Part shown: positions 35,681 through 44,046 of the stretch, piece by piece
Numbering within the stretch: position 1 is the first letter of the stretch
Layout of the letters: each line of letters begins with the position of its first letter
Source: Nitrospirota bacterium
Lineage (GTDB): Bacteria; JACPQY01
DNA length: 64,000 bases
NCBI GenBank assembly: GCA_016180645.1
Contig: JACPAV010000008.1
Span: 1-64,000, forward strand
Direction of reading: 5' to 3'
Program-made: the position numbers and the translations under genes
The notes under the pieces: generated by a model
The model's input: the letters and a program-made list of their open reading frames with translations, nothing else
Databases searched by the model: none
What the model was told of the DNA's origin: nothing

Positions 35681-36921
35681 GCCCAGAAAACCCCACCCCC
35701 ACACGGAGCCGCCATGGAGGACTGCTCCTCAAGCCCGGACGCAGCATTCTCGACCGGCTCATCCTCTTCCTGATCCTCTCAGGACTCGGCGGCGGCGTCC
35801 TGCTTGCCCTGTTCGCCTACCTGTTCATTCCCGCCATGACCCCCGTGAACATGACCTTCTTCGTGGCCGGCTCGATCTTCATGGGACTCTTGATGGCCCT
35901 CGTCAGTTTCCTGCTCATGAACCTCATCGTTCTCCGGCCGCTCGGCCACATGGTCGGCATGCTGCGCACCTTCGCGGAGGGCGAACCCAACCTGCGCGAA
36001 CGGCTCGCCCTCGAATCCGCCGATCTGATCGGCGACATCGTCCACTGGTTCAATGCCCATCTGGACCGCCTGGTCGTTCTGGTCCGGAAAATCCTCCAGT
36101 CCACGGAGCTCGTCTTCTCTTCCACCAAACAGGTTTCCTCCGTCACCGAGGATATCGCCAAGAAAGCGGATGAGTCCGCATCGAAGGTCGGCCAGGTGGC
36201 GACCAGCGCGGAAGAGATGTCCGCCACCGTCCTGGAAATCGCCCGGAACGCCCACGACGCGGCGCTGGCCGCCGATGAAGCCAAGAAAACGGCCGTTCAC
36301 GGAAGCGACGTGGTCTCGGAAACCGTCACGCGCATGCAGGAGATTTCCGCCGTCGTAAAGGAAAGCGCCCAGACCGTTCGACGGCTCGGCGAGAAATCCG
36401 AACAGATCGGCAAGGTGGTCCAGGTGATCGACGACATTGCGGACCAGACCAACCTCCTCGCCCTCAACGCGGCCATCGAGGCGGCCCGCGCCGGGGAACA
36501 GGGCCGCGGCTTCGCCGTCGTTGCCGATGAGGTGCGCAAACTCGCCGAACGCACAACACGGGCCACGAAGGAGATCGCCGAAACCATCCGCACGATTCAG
36601 ATGGAGACCTCCGGCGCCGTCGACGCCATGCGCCGCGGCGTGGAGAAGGTGGACGAGGGAAGCACGTTTGCGACGAAGGCCGGCGAGGCCCTCAGCAACA
36701 TCCTTCAGGGCGTCGAGAAGGTGGCCGACATGATCGGCCAGATCGCCGCCAGCGCCGAACAGCAGTCCGCCGCCACCGAGGAAATCTCTTCGAACATCAC
36801 GGACATCTCCAAACTCTCAAAGGAGACGGCCAGCGGGATCACGGAGGTTTCCCAGGCCGCGGAGGAGCTGAAGAAACTGACCGTCGAGCTGATGAATCTG
36901 GTGACGGCATTGAAGGTGTGA
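35677..36921 (+). CDS. methyl-accepting chemotaxis protein without a periplasmic domain
   Basis: 414 residues. Two membrane helices lie close together (about 26-52 and 58-86) with almost no periplasmic loop, then a HAMP-like linker and a signalling coiled coil with the conserved tip [20 protein letters not shown] followed by [18 protein letters not shown]. It therefore senses from the membrane or cytosol rather than a bulk external ligand. Overlaps the PilZ gene by 4 nt. Confidence 0.92.
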   Translation: MSPENPTPTRSRHGGLLLKPGRSILDRLILFLILSGLGGGVLLALFAYLFIPAMTPVNMTFFVAGSIFMGLLMALVSFLLMNLIVLRPLGHMVGMLRTFAEGEPNLRERLALESADLIGDIVHWFNAHLDRLVVLVRKILQSTELVFSSTKQVSSVTEDIAKKADESASKVGQVATSAEEMSATVLEIARNAHDAALAADEAKKTAVHGSDVVSETVTRMQEISAVVKESAQTVRRLGEKSEQIGKVVQVIDDIADQTNLLALNAAIEAARAGEQGRGFAVVADEVRKLAERTTRATKEIAETIRTIQMETSGAVDAMRRGVEKVDEGSTFATKAGEALSNILQGVEKVADMIGQIAASAEQQSAATEEISSNITDISKLSKETASGITEVSQAAEELKKLTVELMNLVTALKV

Positions 36922-36931
36922 GGAAAGGGTG

Positions 36932-37010
36932 ACCCCACCACCTGCAACCGGCCCTTGGGGCCGAAGGAAACTGGCCGCACCGCAGGGTGCGGCGTTGCAG
37001 GGGGTGGGGT
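36932..37010 (+). promoter_or_regulatory. candidate cis-regulatory RNA: three-way junction over the cheW start
   Basis: A 17-bp stem with one mismatch pairs 36932-36948 with 36994-37010. Inside it lie hairpin CGGCCC-ttg-GGGCCG (36949-36963), linker AAGGAAACTGG and hairpin CCGCACC-gcag-GGTGCGG (36975-36992). The closing strand contains the G-rich ribosome-binding site and the first two bases of the cheW GTG, so folding would block translation. It could equally be a small mobile repeat. Confidence 0.55.
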
Positions 37011-37467
37011 GAAATTCGTCATCTTCCGGATCGCCGATTTGGAGTTCGGCATGGATATCGCCCAAATTCAGGAGATCATCCGCCCCATCGGCATCACCCC
37101 TCTCCCCCAATCCCCGGAGTATATCGAAGGGGTCATCAACCTCAGGGGCAACATCATCCCGGTCATGAACCTCTCCCGAAAACTGGGTCTTCCAGGGGAG
37201 AATCCGGACGAGGTCAGGGAGCGGTTCATCATCTCCCTCTTCGGCGGATCGTCGGTCCAGGGTCCTCGCGTCGCGTTTCGCGCGCACGCCGTTTCCCAGG
37301 TGGTCGACATCGATCCGGCCAACGTGGAGCCGCCTCCGCGAAATTTCACCCATCTTCCCGAGAAAGCCCTTCTCGGCGTGGGCAAGCTCGACGAACGCAT
37401 CGTATTTCTCCTCGTCGTTCACGAGCTGCTGACACCCGACGAACAGCTCTACCTCCAGCGCGTGTAA
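37009..37467 (+). CDS. cheW: CheW-type coupling protein
   Basis: 152 residues from the GTG at 37009: VKFVIFRIADLEFGMDIAQI, QEIIRPIGITPLPQSPEYIE and GVINLRGNIIPVMNLSRKLG are diagnostic of CheW, which bridges chemoreceptors and CheA. The usual C-terminal strand is present (LLGVGKLDERIVFLLVVHEL). The start is taken at GTG because the first CheW strand begins there, although an upstream ATG is open. The start is buried in the RNA structure at 36932-37010. Confidence 0.9.
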   Translation: MKFVIFRIADLEFGMDIAQIQEIIRPIGITPLPQSPEYIEGVINLRGNIIPVMNLSRKLGLPGENPDEVRERFIISLFGGSSVQGPRVAFRAHAVSQVVDIDPANVEPPPRNFTHLPEKALLGVGKLDERIVFLLVVHELLTPDEQLYLQRV

Positions 37468-37482
37468 GATCGAGGGTCTTCC

Positions 37483-38253
37483 ACGAGAACCATCGCGTTC
37501 ATGAATGAGAAAGGCGGCAGCGGCAAGACGACTCTCGCCGTGCATTGTGCCGCCTTCTTTGCGCTTCAGAAACGGCGGGTGCTGCTCGTCGACATGGATC
37601 CGCAGGGGCATGCGGGCAAGGCGCTGGGGAAAGACGTGAACGCACTATCGGCCACGCTGCTGGACGCTCTGGTGGGCGCCGGCATCGGTCTGGGCCCCGT
37701 GGTTCGGACCACGGCGATCGCGGGACTCGACCTGGCCCCCTGCAACAAGACGATGAGCGATTTCGCCCTCAATGCCTTCCGTCATCCCGACCGCCACCTC
37801 AAGCTCAGCCACACACTCCGCGAGGCGGCAGCCTACGACGCCGTTTTCATCGATTCGCCTCCCTCCCTGAGCCTGCTGACCATCAACATCCTCATGGCCG
37901 CGGAGGAAATCGTGATTCCCGTTTCGTGCACCTATCTCGCCTTGGACGGATGCGCGGAAATCCTGAAAACCATCCAGAAGCTCAAGTCGCATTTTCCGCA
38001 AAAGAAACTCGACATCGTCCTCGTGGTGCCAACCCTGTTCCGCGACACCCCCGTCGCTCGCGCCGTGGTCGATCGGCTCGGGCGCTATTTCGGCTCGCGG
38101 CTCTCGGCGGACGCGATTCCACACGACGACACGGTCGATCAGGCCCAGAGCTACGGACAAACGTTGTTCCAATTCGCACCCGAAAGCCTGACGACGCAGG
38201 CGTTCACCCGGATCGGAAGCCGTCTTCTGGCCGGAAGAATCGGCCATGCCTGA
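37483..38253 (+). CDS. ParA/MinD-type ATPase of the chemosensory cluster (non-canonical start)
   Basis: A deviant Walker ATPase with MNEKGGSGKTTLAVHCAAFF, VLLVDMDPQGHAGKAL, VFIDSPPSLSLLTIN and a C-terminal AIPHDDTVDQAQSYGQTLF, like ParC/PpfA-type proteins that position chemoreceptor arrays. The first canonical start is ATG 37501, but it would remove the beginning of strand 1; the upstream codons read TRTIAF without any ATG, GTG, TTG or CTG back to an in-frame stop at 37465. ACG at 37483 with GAGGG 6 nt upstream is my best start; ATC at 37492 or a base error are alternatives. About 256 residues. Confidence 0.8.
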   Translation, partial: TRTIAFMNEKGGSGKTTLAVHCAAFFALQKRRVLLVDMDPQGHAGKALGKDVNALSATLLDALVGAGIGLGPVVRTTAIAGLDLAPCNKTMSDFALNAFRHPDRHLKLSHTLREAAAYDAVFIDSPPSLSLLTINILMAAEEIVIPVSCTYLALDGCAEILKTIQKLKSHFPQKKLDIVLVVPTLFRDTPVARAVVDRLGRYFGSRLSADAIPHDDTVDQAQSYGQTLFQFAPESLTTQAFTRIGSRLLAGRIGHA

Positions 38254-38977
38254 ATCCAAAGAACCGCCCTCCCCGCTCGGCCGTGATCCTCTCGAGGCCC
38301 TGGATCGCGACAGCCTATGGGCTTTCGATCCCGCCCCGCCCAACCCTCCCGGCGGGGGACCGCACCAGTCGATCCTTCCGGCGCCTTCCGGCGCCATGCC
38401 TCTTCCCATGCCAACGCCCGTCCCCTCACCCCCTGCACAAGGGAACGTTCAAAAACCGCCTTCGCCGAAGCCCGCCCCATCGCCCCTCCACCACCTGGTC
38501 ACCTTCAGCCTCGGAGCCGAGTTGTTCGGGATTGACATCAAGCAGATCCAGGAAATCATCCGTCACCAGGAAGTTTGTCCCGTCCCCAATTCACCGCCCT
38601 ACATGGAGGGCCTGATCAACCTGCGCGGACGTATCCTGCCCGTCATCAGCCTGCGCCGAAAACTCGGCATGATGGACACCGAGCGCGGAGTCTCCGGTGG
38701 CGCAGCGCGCGAACCGTCCCCGACGGCGGATGCGGAGGGCGAGCGGCCCGAGGACACCCGCACCCGCCGCATCATCATCGTTTCCGCCAAGGGATCCCTA
38801 ATCGGCCTGCTCGTGGATTCGGTGAAGGAAGTCATGCACCTCCCCGTCAGTGTGGTGGACCCCCCCGGCACCGTAGCCGGCCCGGAGGCCATGGAATACA
38901 TCATCGGGGTGGGCAAGCTGGAGGATTCCCACCTTCTCTCCATTCTCGACCTCGAGAAGCTGCTTGCGGATCTCTAG
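38246..38977 (+). CDS. cheW: CheW-type coupling protein with proline-rich N-terminus
   Basis: 243 residues. The first 80 are Pro-rich and probably disordered ([20 protein letters not shown]), then a CheW domain: [37 protein letters not shown] and [11 protein letters not shown] charged insert (about 150-170) sits before [15 protein letters not shown]. The unusual tail may recruit a partner such as the ParA-like ATPase, whose gene it overlaps by 8 nt. Second of two CheW proteins here. Confidence 0.9.
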   Translation: MPESKEPPSPLGRDPLEALDRDSLWAFDPAPPNPPGGGPHQSILPAPSGAMPLPMPTPVPSPPAQGNVQKPPSPKPAPSPLHHLVTFSLGAELFGIDIKQIQEIIRHQEVCPVPNSPPYMEGLINLRGRILPVISLRRKLGMMDTERGVSGGAAREPSPTADAEGERPEDTRTRRIIIVSAKGSLIGLLVDSVKEVMHLPVSVVDPPGTVAGPEAMEYIIGVGKLEDSHLLSILDLEKLLADL

Positions 38978-38993
38978 GAAACCAAGCATTCTG

Positions 38994-41195
38994 ATGCCCA
39001 TGGCCCCACCACCCGCCATGAAATCCCAAATCTCAAATCTCAAATCTCAGATGGATGGCGGGGCGGCCCACCCCTCCGGTCCCGAATCTCAAGGCGGCTT
39101 CCGATGGAGGATCGTGGGCCTTGCCGCCGCCGGCGTGGTCCTCACGGCCGCGGCAGCGTTTGTCCTGGTTCACATCGTCCTCCGCGATCCGTTGCGGGAG
39201 GCATGGCTGGCGCGAACCGAAACCCTGAATCGAACCGCTTCCGCCGTCGTCCGCTCCACGCGGGAAGACGTGCTGGGCGCAACCCTCGCGCCACTGACGG
39301 CGGACCCGGACCTCGCCTGGCTGGAAATCTATCGCTCGGACGGAACCCTCGCCTTTCAGCACCTTCAGTCCAAACCTCCGACGGCCGCCCTGGATCCGGT
39401 CCGTGCCCTCCCGACGGATCGGCTCCAGATCCGGGAAGAAGCCGAGGCATTCGATGTCTGGAGCAAGCTCGTCACCGTCACGATCCATGAGGACGGCAGC
39501 ACGGCCGAGTCCATCTACTTCATCCGTTCCGGCATCACCAAGAATTTTCTCTCCGTCTGGAGCCGTCGGATCGCGGCTCGCTCAGGGATCGCGCTGGGGG
39601 CCGTGGCGCTGCTCCTGATCGCCGTTTCCCTTCCCCTCGCCGCGCGGCTGGTTCGCCCGATCAACGAAATGGCCGAGATCGCCTCCGGAATCGGCCGAGG
39701 CGATTTTCGGCGGCTCGCGCGCGACGACCGAGGCGACGAGGTGGGCGCCCTCGCCCGAAACCTCAACCTGATGCTCGGCGGACTCGCGCAGGTCCTCGAC
39801 CACACCCACGCCGCGCTCCGCGCCATCCGCGACACCTCCGAGTATCTTCAATCGTCCGCGGCCGCCCTGAAAGACGGCTCCGCGGCCCAGCGAGAGGAGT
39901 TCGAGAGCACCCGCGCCGCAACCACCGGCCTGGCCCAGGTTCTCCACTCGATTGCAGGACAGACGGAAACGATCGAGCAATCGGCCTCCCACATCGGTTC
40001 CTCGGTCCACGAATTGACCACCTCCGTCCGCGAGATGAAGAAGTACTTCGCCACCCTTTCCGATCTCCTCGCGCAGACCGTCACCAGCATCCGGCAGATG
40101 GCGGCTTCCATCGCCGAAGTGGCGCAAAGCGCCAAGACGCTCAAACACGTAAGCGAGGAGTCCACTCTGGCCACGAAGTCCCTCGCAGCTAAAACGGACG
40201 AGATATCCCGCCGCTCCCTGGACACCGCTCGACTTTCGCGTGACGCGCAAGCGGCCGCGGAACGGGGCAGCGAAATCCTCAAGAACACCCTGTCCAGCTC
40301 CAACGAAATCTTCCAAACGTTCACCGTGATCAAGGATCACACCCAGATTCTCGACACGGAGCTCCGGAAGATCACGGAGGTCGTGCAGGTCATTGAAGAT
40401 CTGGCCGACAGGACCAATATTCTTTCGCTGAACGCCGCCATTATCGCGGCCCAGGCCCGGGAGCATGGAAAGGGCTTTATGGTGGTGGCGGACGAGATCA
40501 AGAAACTGGCCACGTCCACCACCCATTCCCTCCGCGTGATCGAGTCCACCGTTTCCTCGGTTCAGGACAAGGGCGTGCAGGTGCGCAAGGCCGTCGAAAT
40601 GGGCGAAGACCGCGTCAAACGCGGCATCGGTCTTTCCGAAGAACTTGAACGGTCTCTCCGGGAGATTCTGGAAGCCTTGGCCGTCGGGGCCGAGATGGCC
40701 CAAGAGATCAGCAAGCTCACCCAGGCTCAGAAGGAAAGCACGGACGGGGTGCGTATCACCATCGAACAGGTCGACCGCATGGCCCGGTCCATCTCCACCG
40801 CCACCGGCGAGCAGGCCCAGACCTCCGAGACCATCAACCGCTCCTGTGAAGAGCTTCGCGACATCGCCGATCGAGGCACACGCATGATTGCCGAACAGTC
40901 CGAGGCCGGCAATACCGTGGCCAAAGGAGTTGAAACGATCGTCGATCTCTCTCGCGCGCTCGGCGCCTCGAAGAGCCAGGGTCTGGAGCGCTACGGCCTG
41001 ATCGAACTGGCCGTTGAGAAATTGGAGGAGGTTGCCCTTCTTTCCCTGGAAAACATCGACACGATGCGCCAGAAAATCGATGAATTGGCTCGATTGGCCG
41101 AAACGCTTGAGGCCGAGATTTCGCGGTTCAACGTCCCCGGCCCGTCCGTCGCCTCTTCGCAGCCCCTCCCCGCCACCCCCTCGACTTTGCACTGA
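38994..41195 (+). CDS. methyl-accepting chemotaxis protein with periplasmic sensor
   Basis: About 733 residues from ATG 38994; ATG 39000, 39018 and 39051 are alternatives, none with a good ribosome-binding site. The codons at 39018-39050 are a CAAATCT heptamer repeat, so a start at 39051 is plausible. TM1 ([20 protein letters not shown]), a periplasmic region of about 140 residues, TM2 ([20 protein letters not shown]), HAMP, and a long signalling coiled coil whose tip reads [20 protein letters not shown], a less usual variant of the conserved hairpin. The ligand is unknown. Last gene of the cluster. Confidence 0.88.
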   Translation: MPMAPPPAMKSQISNLKSQMDGGAAHPSGPESQGGFRWRIVGLAAAGVVLTAAAAFVLVHIVLRDPLREAWLARTETLNRTASAVVRSTREDVLGATLAPLTADPDLAWLEIYRSDGTLAFQHLQSKPPTAALDPVRALPTDRLQIREEAEAFDVWSKLVTVTIHEDGSTAESIYFIRSGITKNFLSVWSRRIAARSGIALGAVALLLIAVSLPLAARLVRPINEMAEIASGIGRGDFRRLARDDRGDEVGALARNLNLMLGGLAQVLDHTHAALRAIRDTSEYLQSSAAALKDGSAAQREEFESTRAATTGLAQVLHSIAGQTETIEQSASHIGSSVHELTTSVREMKKYFATLSDLLAQTVTSIRQMAASIAEVAQSAKTLKHVSEESTLATKSLAAKTDEISRRSLDTARLSRDAQAAAERGSEILKNTLSSSNEIFQTFTVIKDHTQILDTELRKITEVVQVIEDLADRTNILSLNAAIIAAQAREHGKGFMVVADEIKKLATSTTHSLRVIESTVSSVQDKGVQVRKAVEMGEDRVKRGIGLSEELERSLREILEALAVGAEMAQEISKLTQAQKESTDGVRITIEQVDRMARSISTATGEQAQTSETINRSCEELRDIADRGTRMIAEQSEAGNTVAKGVETIVDLSRALGASKSQGLERYGLIELAVEKLEEVALLSLENIDTMRQKIDELARLAETLEAEISRFNVPGPSVASSQPLPATPSTLH

Positions 41196-41220
41196 GCAGA
41201 GCGTCTGATAATCTGAGCCG

Positions 41221-42162
41221 GTGGAGCACCATCACCACCCCCGTCTGGAGAACCACGATCCCGATTCCGACGAGGCGGCATGCAAGCCTCGGGAGCAGGT
41301 TTCCACCCGCCTCCTTTGGATTGTAGGCATTTCGGCCGCCATGATGGTGGTTGAAATCGTCGGCGGCCTGCTCTCCAACAGCCTCGCCCTGCTCTCCGAC
41401 GGATTCCACATGTTCACCCACGTGGGTTCGATTCTCATCAGTTACATTGGAATCCTCGTGGCCACTCGTCGGGAATCCGAGAACCAAACCTTCGGCTACT
41501 GGCGCGCCGAAATTCTCTCCGCCTTGTTCAACGGCGTGACGCTCCTGCCGATTGTCGGATACATCGTTTATGAGTCGATTCAGCGCTTCAGGCATCCCGA
41601 TGTCGCTCACGTCAACGCCAAAGTGAGCCTGGCCATCGGGGCCGCGGGCCTCGCGGTCAATCTCGTCGGCGCCCTGCTCCTTCACCACAAGCACGAGGGC
41701 GACCTCAATGCGCGCTCGGCCTTTCTCCATCTTTTGGGCGACATGTTCTCCTCCGTCGGCGTGGTCGTCGCAGCCATCATGATCATGTTCACGGGATGGG
41801 ACCTCCTGGATCCCCTCATGAGCCTGGCCATCGGTTTCATGATCCTCCTCTGGTCGGGGCGCCTCATTCGCGAGTGCGTGGGGATTCTCCTTGAATCGGT
41901 CCCGAAAGGAATTCGTGTTCCGGACGTTCGGGAAGCCATTCTCAATGTCGGCGCCGTGCGAGAGGTCCACGATCTCCACATCTGGCAGATTACCAGTGGA
42001 ATGCCGATGCTCACCTGTCACGTGGTGGTCGATGACATGCCCCTGGCCCAAAGCGAGAGCGTCGTGAAGGATATCCATACGCTGCTCGATCGCCGCTACG
42101 CCATCTCCCACTCGAACATCCAGGTGGAGTCCGTTGCGGCGACGCCGCCCCCTACAGGTTGA
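41221..42162 (+). CDS. cation diffusion facilitator (Zn/Co/Cd-type exporter)
   Basis: 313 residues: a His-rich N-terminus (EHHHHPRLENHDPDSDE), six predicted membrane helices, metal-site residues in LLSDGFHMFTHVG (helix 2) and FLHLLGDMFSSVG (helix 5), and a cytosolic ferredoxin-like C-terminal domain (VREVHDLHIWQITSGMPMLT). This is the CDF exporter pattern, moving divalent metal out of the cytosol by proton antiport. The GTG start at 41221 lies 7 nt after GATAAT, so a leaderless mRNA is possible. Not obviously part of the chemosensory operon. Confidence 0.92.
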   Translation: MEHHHHPRLENHDPDSDEAACKPREQVSTRLLWIVGISAAMMVVEIVGGLLSNSLALLSDGFHMFTHVGSILISYIGILVATRRESENQTFGYWRAEILSALFNGVTLLPIVGYIVYESIQRFRHPDVAHVNAKVSLAIGAAGLAVNLVGALLLHHKHEGDLNARSAFLHLLGDMFSSVGVVVAAIMIMFTGWDLLDPLMSLAIGFMILLWSGRLIRECVGILLESVPKGIRVPDVREAILNVGAVREVHDLHIWQITSGMPMLTCHVVVDDMPLAQSESVVKDIHTLLDRRYAISHSNIQVESVAATPPPTG

Positions 42163-42197
42163 CTCTTCACTCATCACTCATCACTATTCACCTCCGT

Positions 42198-42305
42198 GGA
42201 GAGGTGGCCGACCAGCCATGGACGGCGCGGCACTTGCCGACTCAGGTCGAGCAGGATAGCGAGACAAGAGCAACGGCAAGTGGCGGAGCGAGGCCAAGTA
42301 ATTTG
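42198..42305 (+). repeat. first upstream structured unit with tRNA-Ser 5' end
   Basis: A 108-nt unit. It starts GGAGAGGTGGCCGA, the first 14 nt of the tRNA downstream, then CCAGCCATGGACGGCGCGG and a stem CACTTGCCG (42231-42239) with CGGCAAGTG (42274-42282), ending AAGTAATTT. It lacks the anticodon and T arms. Tandem with the unit at 42306. Confidence 0.75.
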
Positions 42306-42412
42306 GGAGAGGTGGCCGAGCGGCCAGCCACGGAAGGTGCGGCACCTGCCGCAAGAAAGCCGAGCGTGACGCGAGGCAGTGCCAACGGCAGGTCAGCGAG
42401 GCCGGGTAAATT
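42306..42412 (+). repeat. second upstream structured unit with tRNA-Ser 5' end
   Basis: A 107-nt diverged copy of the preceding unit. It starts GGAGAGGTGGCCGAGCGG, then CCAGCCACGGAAGGTGCGG and the stem ACCTGCCG (42344-42351) with CGGCAGGT (42386-42393). Relative to the first unit a T-A pair became C-G, i.e. pairing was kept. It ends GGGTAAATT just before the tRNA. Confidence 0.75.
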
Positions 42413-42501
42413 GGAGAGGTGGCCGAGCGGTCGAAGGCAGCCGCCTGCTAAGCGGCTGGGCTGAGAAATCGGTCCCGTGGGTTCAAATCCCACCCTCTCC
42501 G
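42413..42501 (+). tRNA. tRNA-Ser(GCU)
   Basis: Acceptor GGAGAGG/CCTCTCC, discriminator G; anticodon stem GCCGC/GCGGC with loop CTGCTAA giving anticodon GCU (reads AGC/AGU); long variable arm starting TGGGCTGAGAAATCGG; T-arm GTGGG-TTCAAAT-CCCAC. 89 nt, CCA not encoded. Flanked by two upstream and one downstream partial copies. Confidence 0.95.
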
Positions 42502-42622
42502 TACATGGATGTACGGCCCTTGAAGATGCCGGGAGGGTCAGGGCGACCCGGAAGGCTGCGGAAAGGGCCGCGGAAGTGAACCGAAATGCGGGAATGCAAT
42601 CCGTTGAATCCCTCCCTCTCCG
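42502..42622 (+). repeat. downstream unit ending in a copy of the tRNA-Ser 3' end
   Basis: A 121-nt unit that follows the tRNA directly. It begins with a small palindrome (GTACATGGATGTAC spanning the tRNA end), contains GGGTCAGGGCGACCC and GCGGAAAGGGCCGC hairpins, and ends AATCCCTCCCTCTCCG, close to the tRNA 3' end. Counterpart of 28385-28498. Confidence 0.7.
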
Positions 42623-42627
42623 ACTCC

Positions 42628-42657
42628 TTGACCCTTTCCCCTTGGGCAGGTTAGACT
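42628..42657 (+). promoter_or_regulatory. predicted sigma-70 promoter of the radical SAM gene
   Basis: TTGACC (42628-42633), 18-nt spacer, TAGACT (42652-42657). The predicted start leaves about 4 nt before the GTG at 42668; no Shine-Dalgarno sequence. Confidence 0.45.
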
Positions 42658-42667
42658 ACCCATACCC

Positions 42668-43798
42668 GTGAGGGAAACAGAGACCGTCAATCGAGAGAAC
42701 TCCGTTCTCGCCAAGGTGCGGCGGACCGTCTTCGAGAAGTGTATTCCGATCAACGCCACGCTCGAAATCACTCTCCGTTGCAACCTCCGCTGCCACCACT
42801 GCTACAACTTCGACCGCGCGGAACCGTATTCCGCCCATCGCGCGGGGTTTGAGCTTGCCACCGCGGAAATCTTCAGAATCATCGACGAATTGGCGGAAGC
42901 AGGCACACTCTATCTCAATCTCACGGGTGGTGAAGCCACGCTCCGCCCTGATCTCATGGACATCATTCGTCGGGCACGGCAGCGACACATGATGGTCAAG
43001 ATCAAGTCCAACGGACTCAGGCTCGACCCGTCGAGGGCTCGGGACATAGCCTCGGCTGGGGCGTACGGGGCAGACATCAGCCTGTATGGCTTCAGCGAGG
43101 CCACCTACGCATCCTTCACCCGGACTCCCGGCTCTTTCCGCCGCGCTCTGTTGGGGATTGGGGCAGCGCGAGAGGCGGGACTCCGCGTCCATCTTTCCAT
43201 ATGTATCCTCCGAACGAATCTGCACGAAATCGAAACGATGGCAGACTATGCCAAGTCCCAGGGACTTCCTTACAGCCTCGATCCCCAGATCACCGCGCGA
43301 TACGACGGCACCAAGAATTCCTCGGATCTCCGGGTGGACGCCGCCACCCTCGCATCGTTGTACCGCGGCATCCTCCGCGAAACCGTCACGATTCCCAATT
43401 CACCCCCACACCTGCCCCCCCAATGCTCCTGCGCCCGCTCCACGTGCGGCATTACGGCTTTCGGAGAGGTCTACCCGTGTATTGGAGCACCGCTGGCCGC
43501 GGGCAACCTCCGGGAAAGCAGCTTTGCCGACATCTGGGCTCACTCCCCGGTGCTGCAACGGATTCGTGGCCTGACCTTGGAAGATTTCCCGACCTGCAAG
43601 CCCTGCTCCTACCGCGCGCAGTGTCGCAGAAGCTCAGGCGCCGTCTACTCCATTACCGGCGATTACACCGGAGCAGAGGATTGGACGTGCATGGAGGCCG
43701 AGATCCTGCACACGATAGCGCGCGAAACCCCGGGGAACCCGGCTCCATCCGCATCGCCGCAAGGTTCGGTCCGCCGGTTTTCCGTGGAATTGAACTGA
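42668..43798 (+). CDS. radical SAM/SPASM peptide maturase
   Basis: 376 residues. The SAM cluster motif CNLRCHHCYN lies near residue 38, LNLTGGEATLRPDLM follows, and the C-terminal SPASM-like region (about 260-340) carries a Cys-rich pattern PPQCSCARSTCGITAFGEVY, PCIGAPLAAGN and CKPCSYRAQCRR for auxiliary clusters. Enzymes of this type cross-link or epimerise ribosomal peptides. A 54-residue Cys-containing peptide is encoded 14 nt downstream, so the pair looks like a RiPP biosynthesis unit. No transporter or protease accompanies it. The product chemistry cannot be inferred. Confidence 0.88.
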   Translation: MRETETVNRENSVLAKVRRTVFEKCIPINATLEITLRCNLRCHHCYNFDRAEPYSAHRAGFELATAEIFRIIDELAEAGTLYLNLTGGEATLRPDLMDIIRRARQRHMMVKIKSNGLRLDPSRARDIASAGAYGADISLYGFSEATYASFTRTPGSFRRALLGIGAAREAGLRVHLSICILRTNLHEIETMADYAKSQGLPYSLDPQITARYDGTKNSSDLRVDAATLASLYRGILRETVTIPNSPPHLPPQCSCARSTCGITAFGEVYPCIGAPLAAGNLRESSFADIWAHSPVLQRIRGLTLEDFPTCKPCSYRAQCRRSSGAVYSITGDYTGAEDWTCMEAEILHTIARETPGNPAPSASPQGSVRRFSVELN

Positions 43799-43812
43799 GG
43801 GAGGTACCGCTC

Positions 43813-43977
43813 ATGGCAAATGAAAAGCGTTCGGAAGACGGCCCACGGCCGCCCAAGATACCCTACGAGACGCCCCGCATCCAAAGCGAAACGATTTTCG
43901 AGACCCAATCGCTCGTCACCTGCGGAAAAGTCAGCAGCGATCCCGGGTGCGTGACGGACGGTTTCCTCGACAGCTGA
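43813..43977 (+). CDS. putative RiPP precursor peptide
   Basis: 54 residues with a strong ribosome-binding site (GGAGGT 6 nt before ATG). The charged leader ends in a KIPYETPRIQSETIFETQSL segment; the C-terminal core VTCGKVSSDPGCVTDGFLDS has exactly two Cys, both with flexible flanks, suitable for radical SAM modification such as thioether bonds. It is the second gene after the SPASM maturase. I do not recognise a named precursor family. Confidence 0.7.
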   Translation: MANEKRSEDGPRPPKIPYETPRIQSETIFETQSLVTCGKVSSDPGCVTDGFLDS

Positions 43978-44046
43978 TCCAAGGTGACTTCCCCCTTACC
44001 CCCTTGCCGGAGCGCGAGAACACGAGAGGCTCCAACACGCCCTAGT

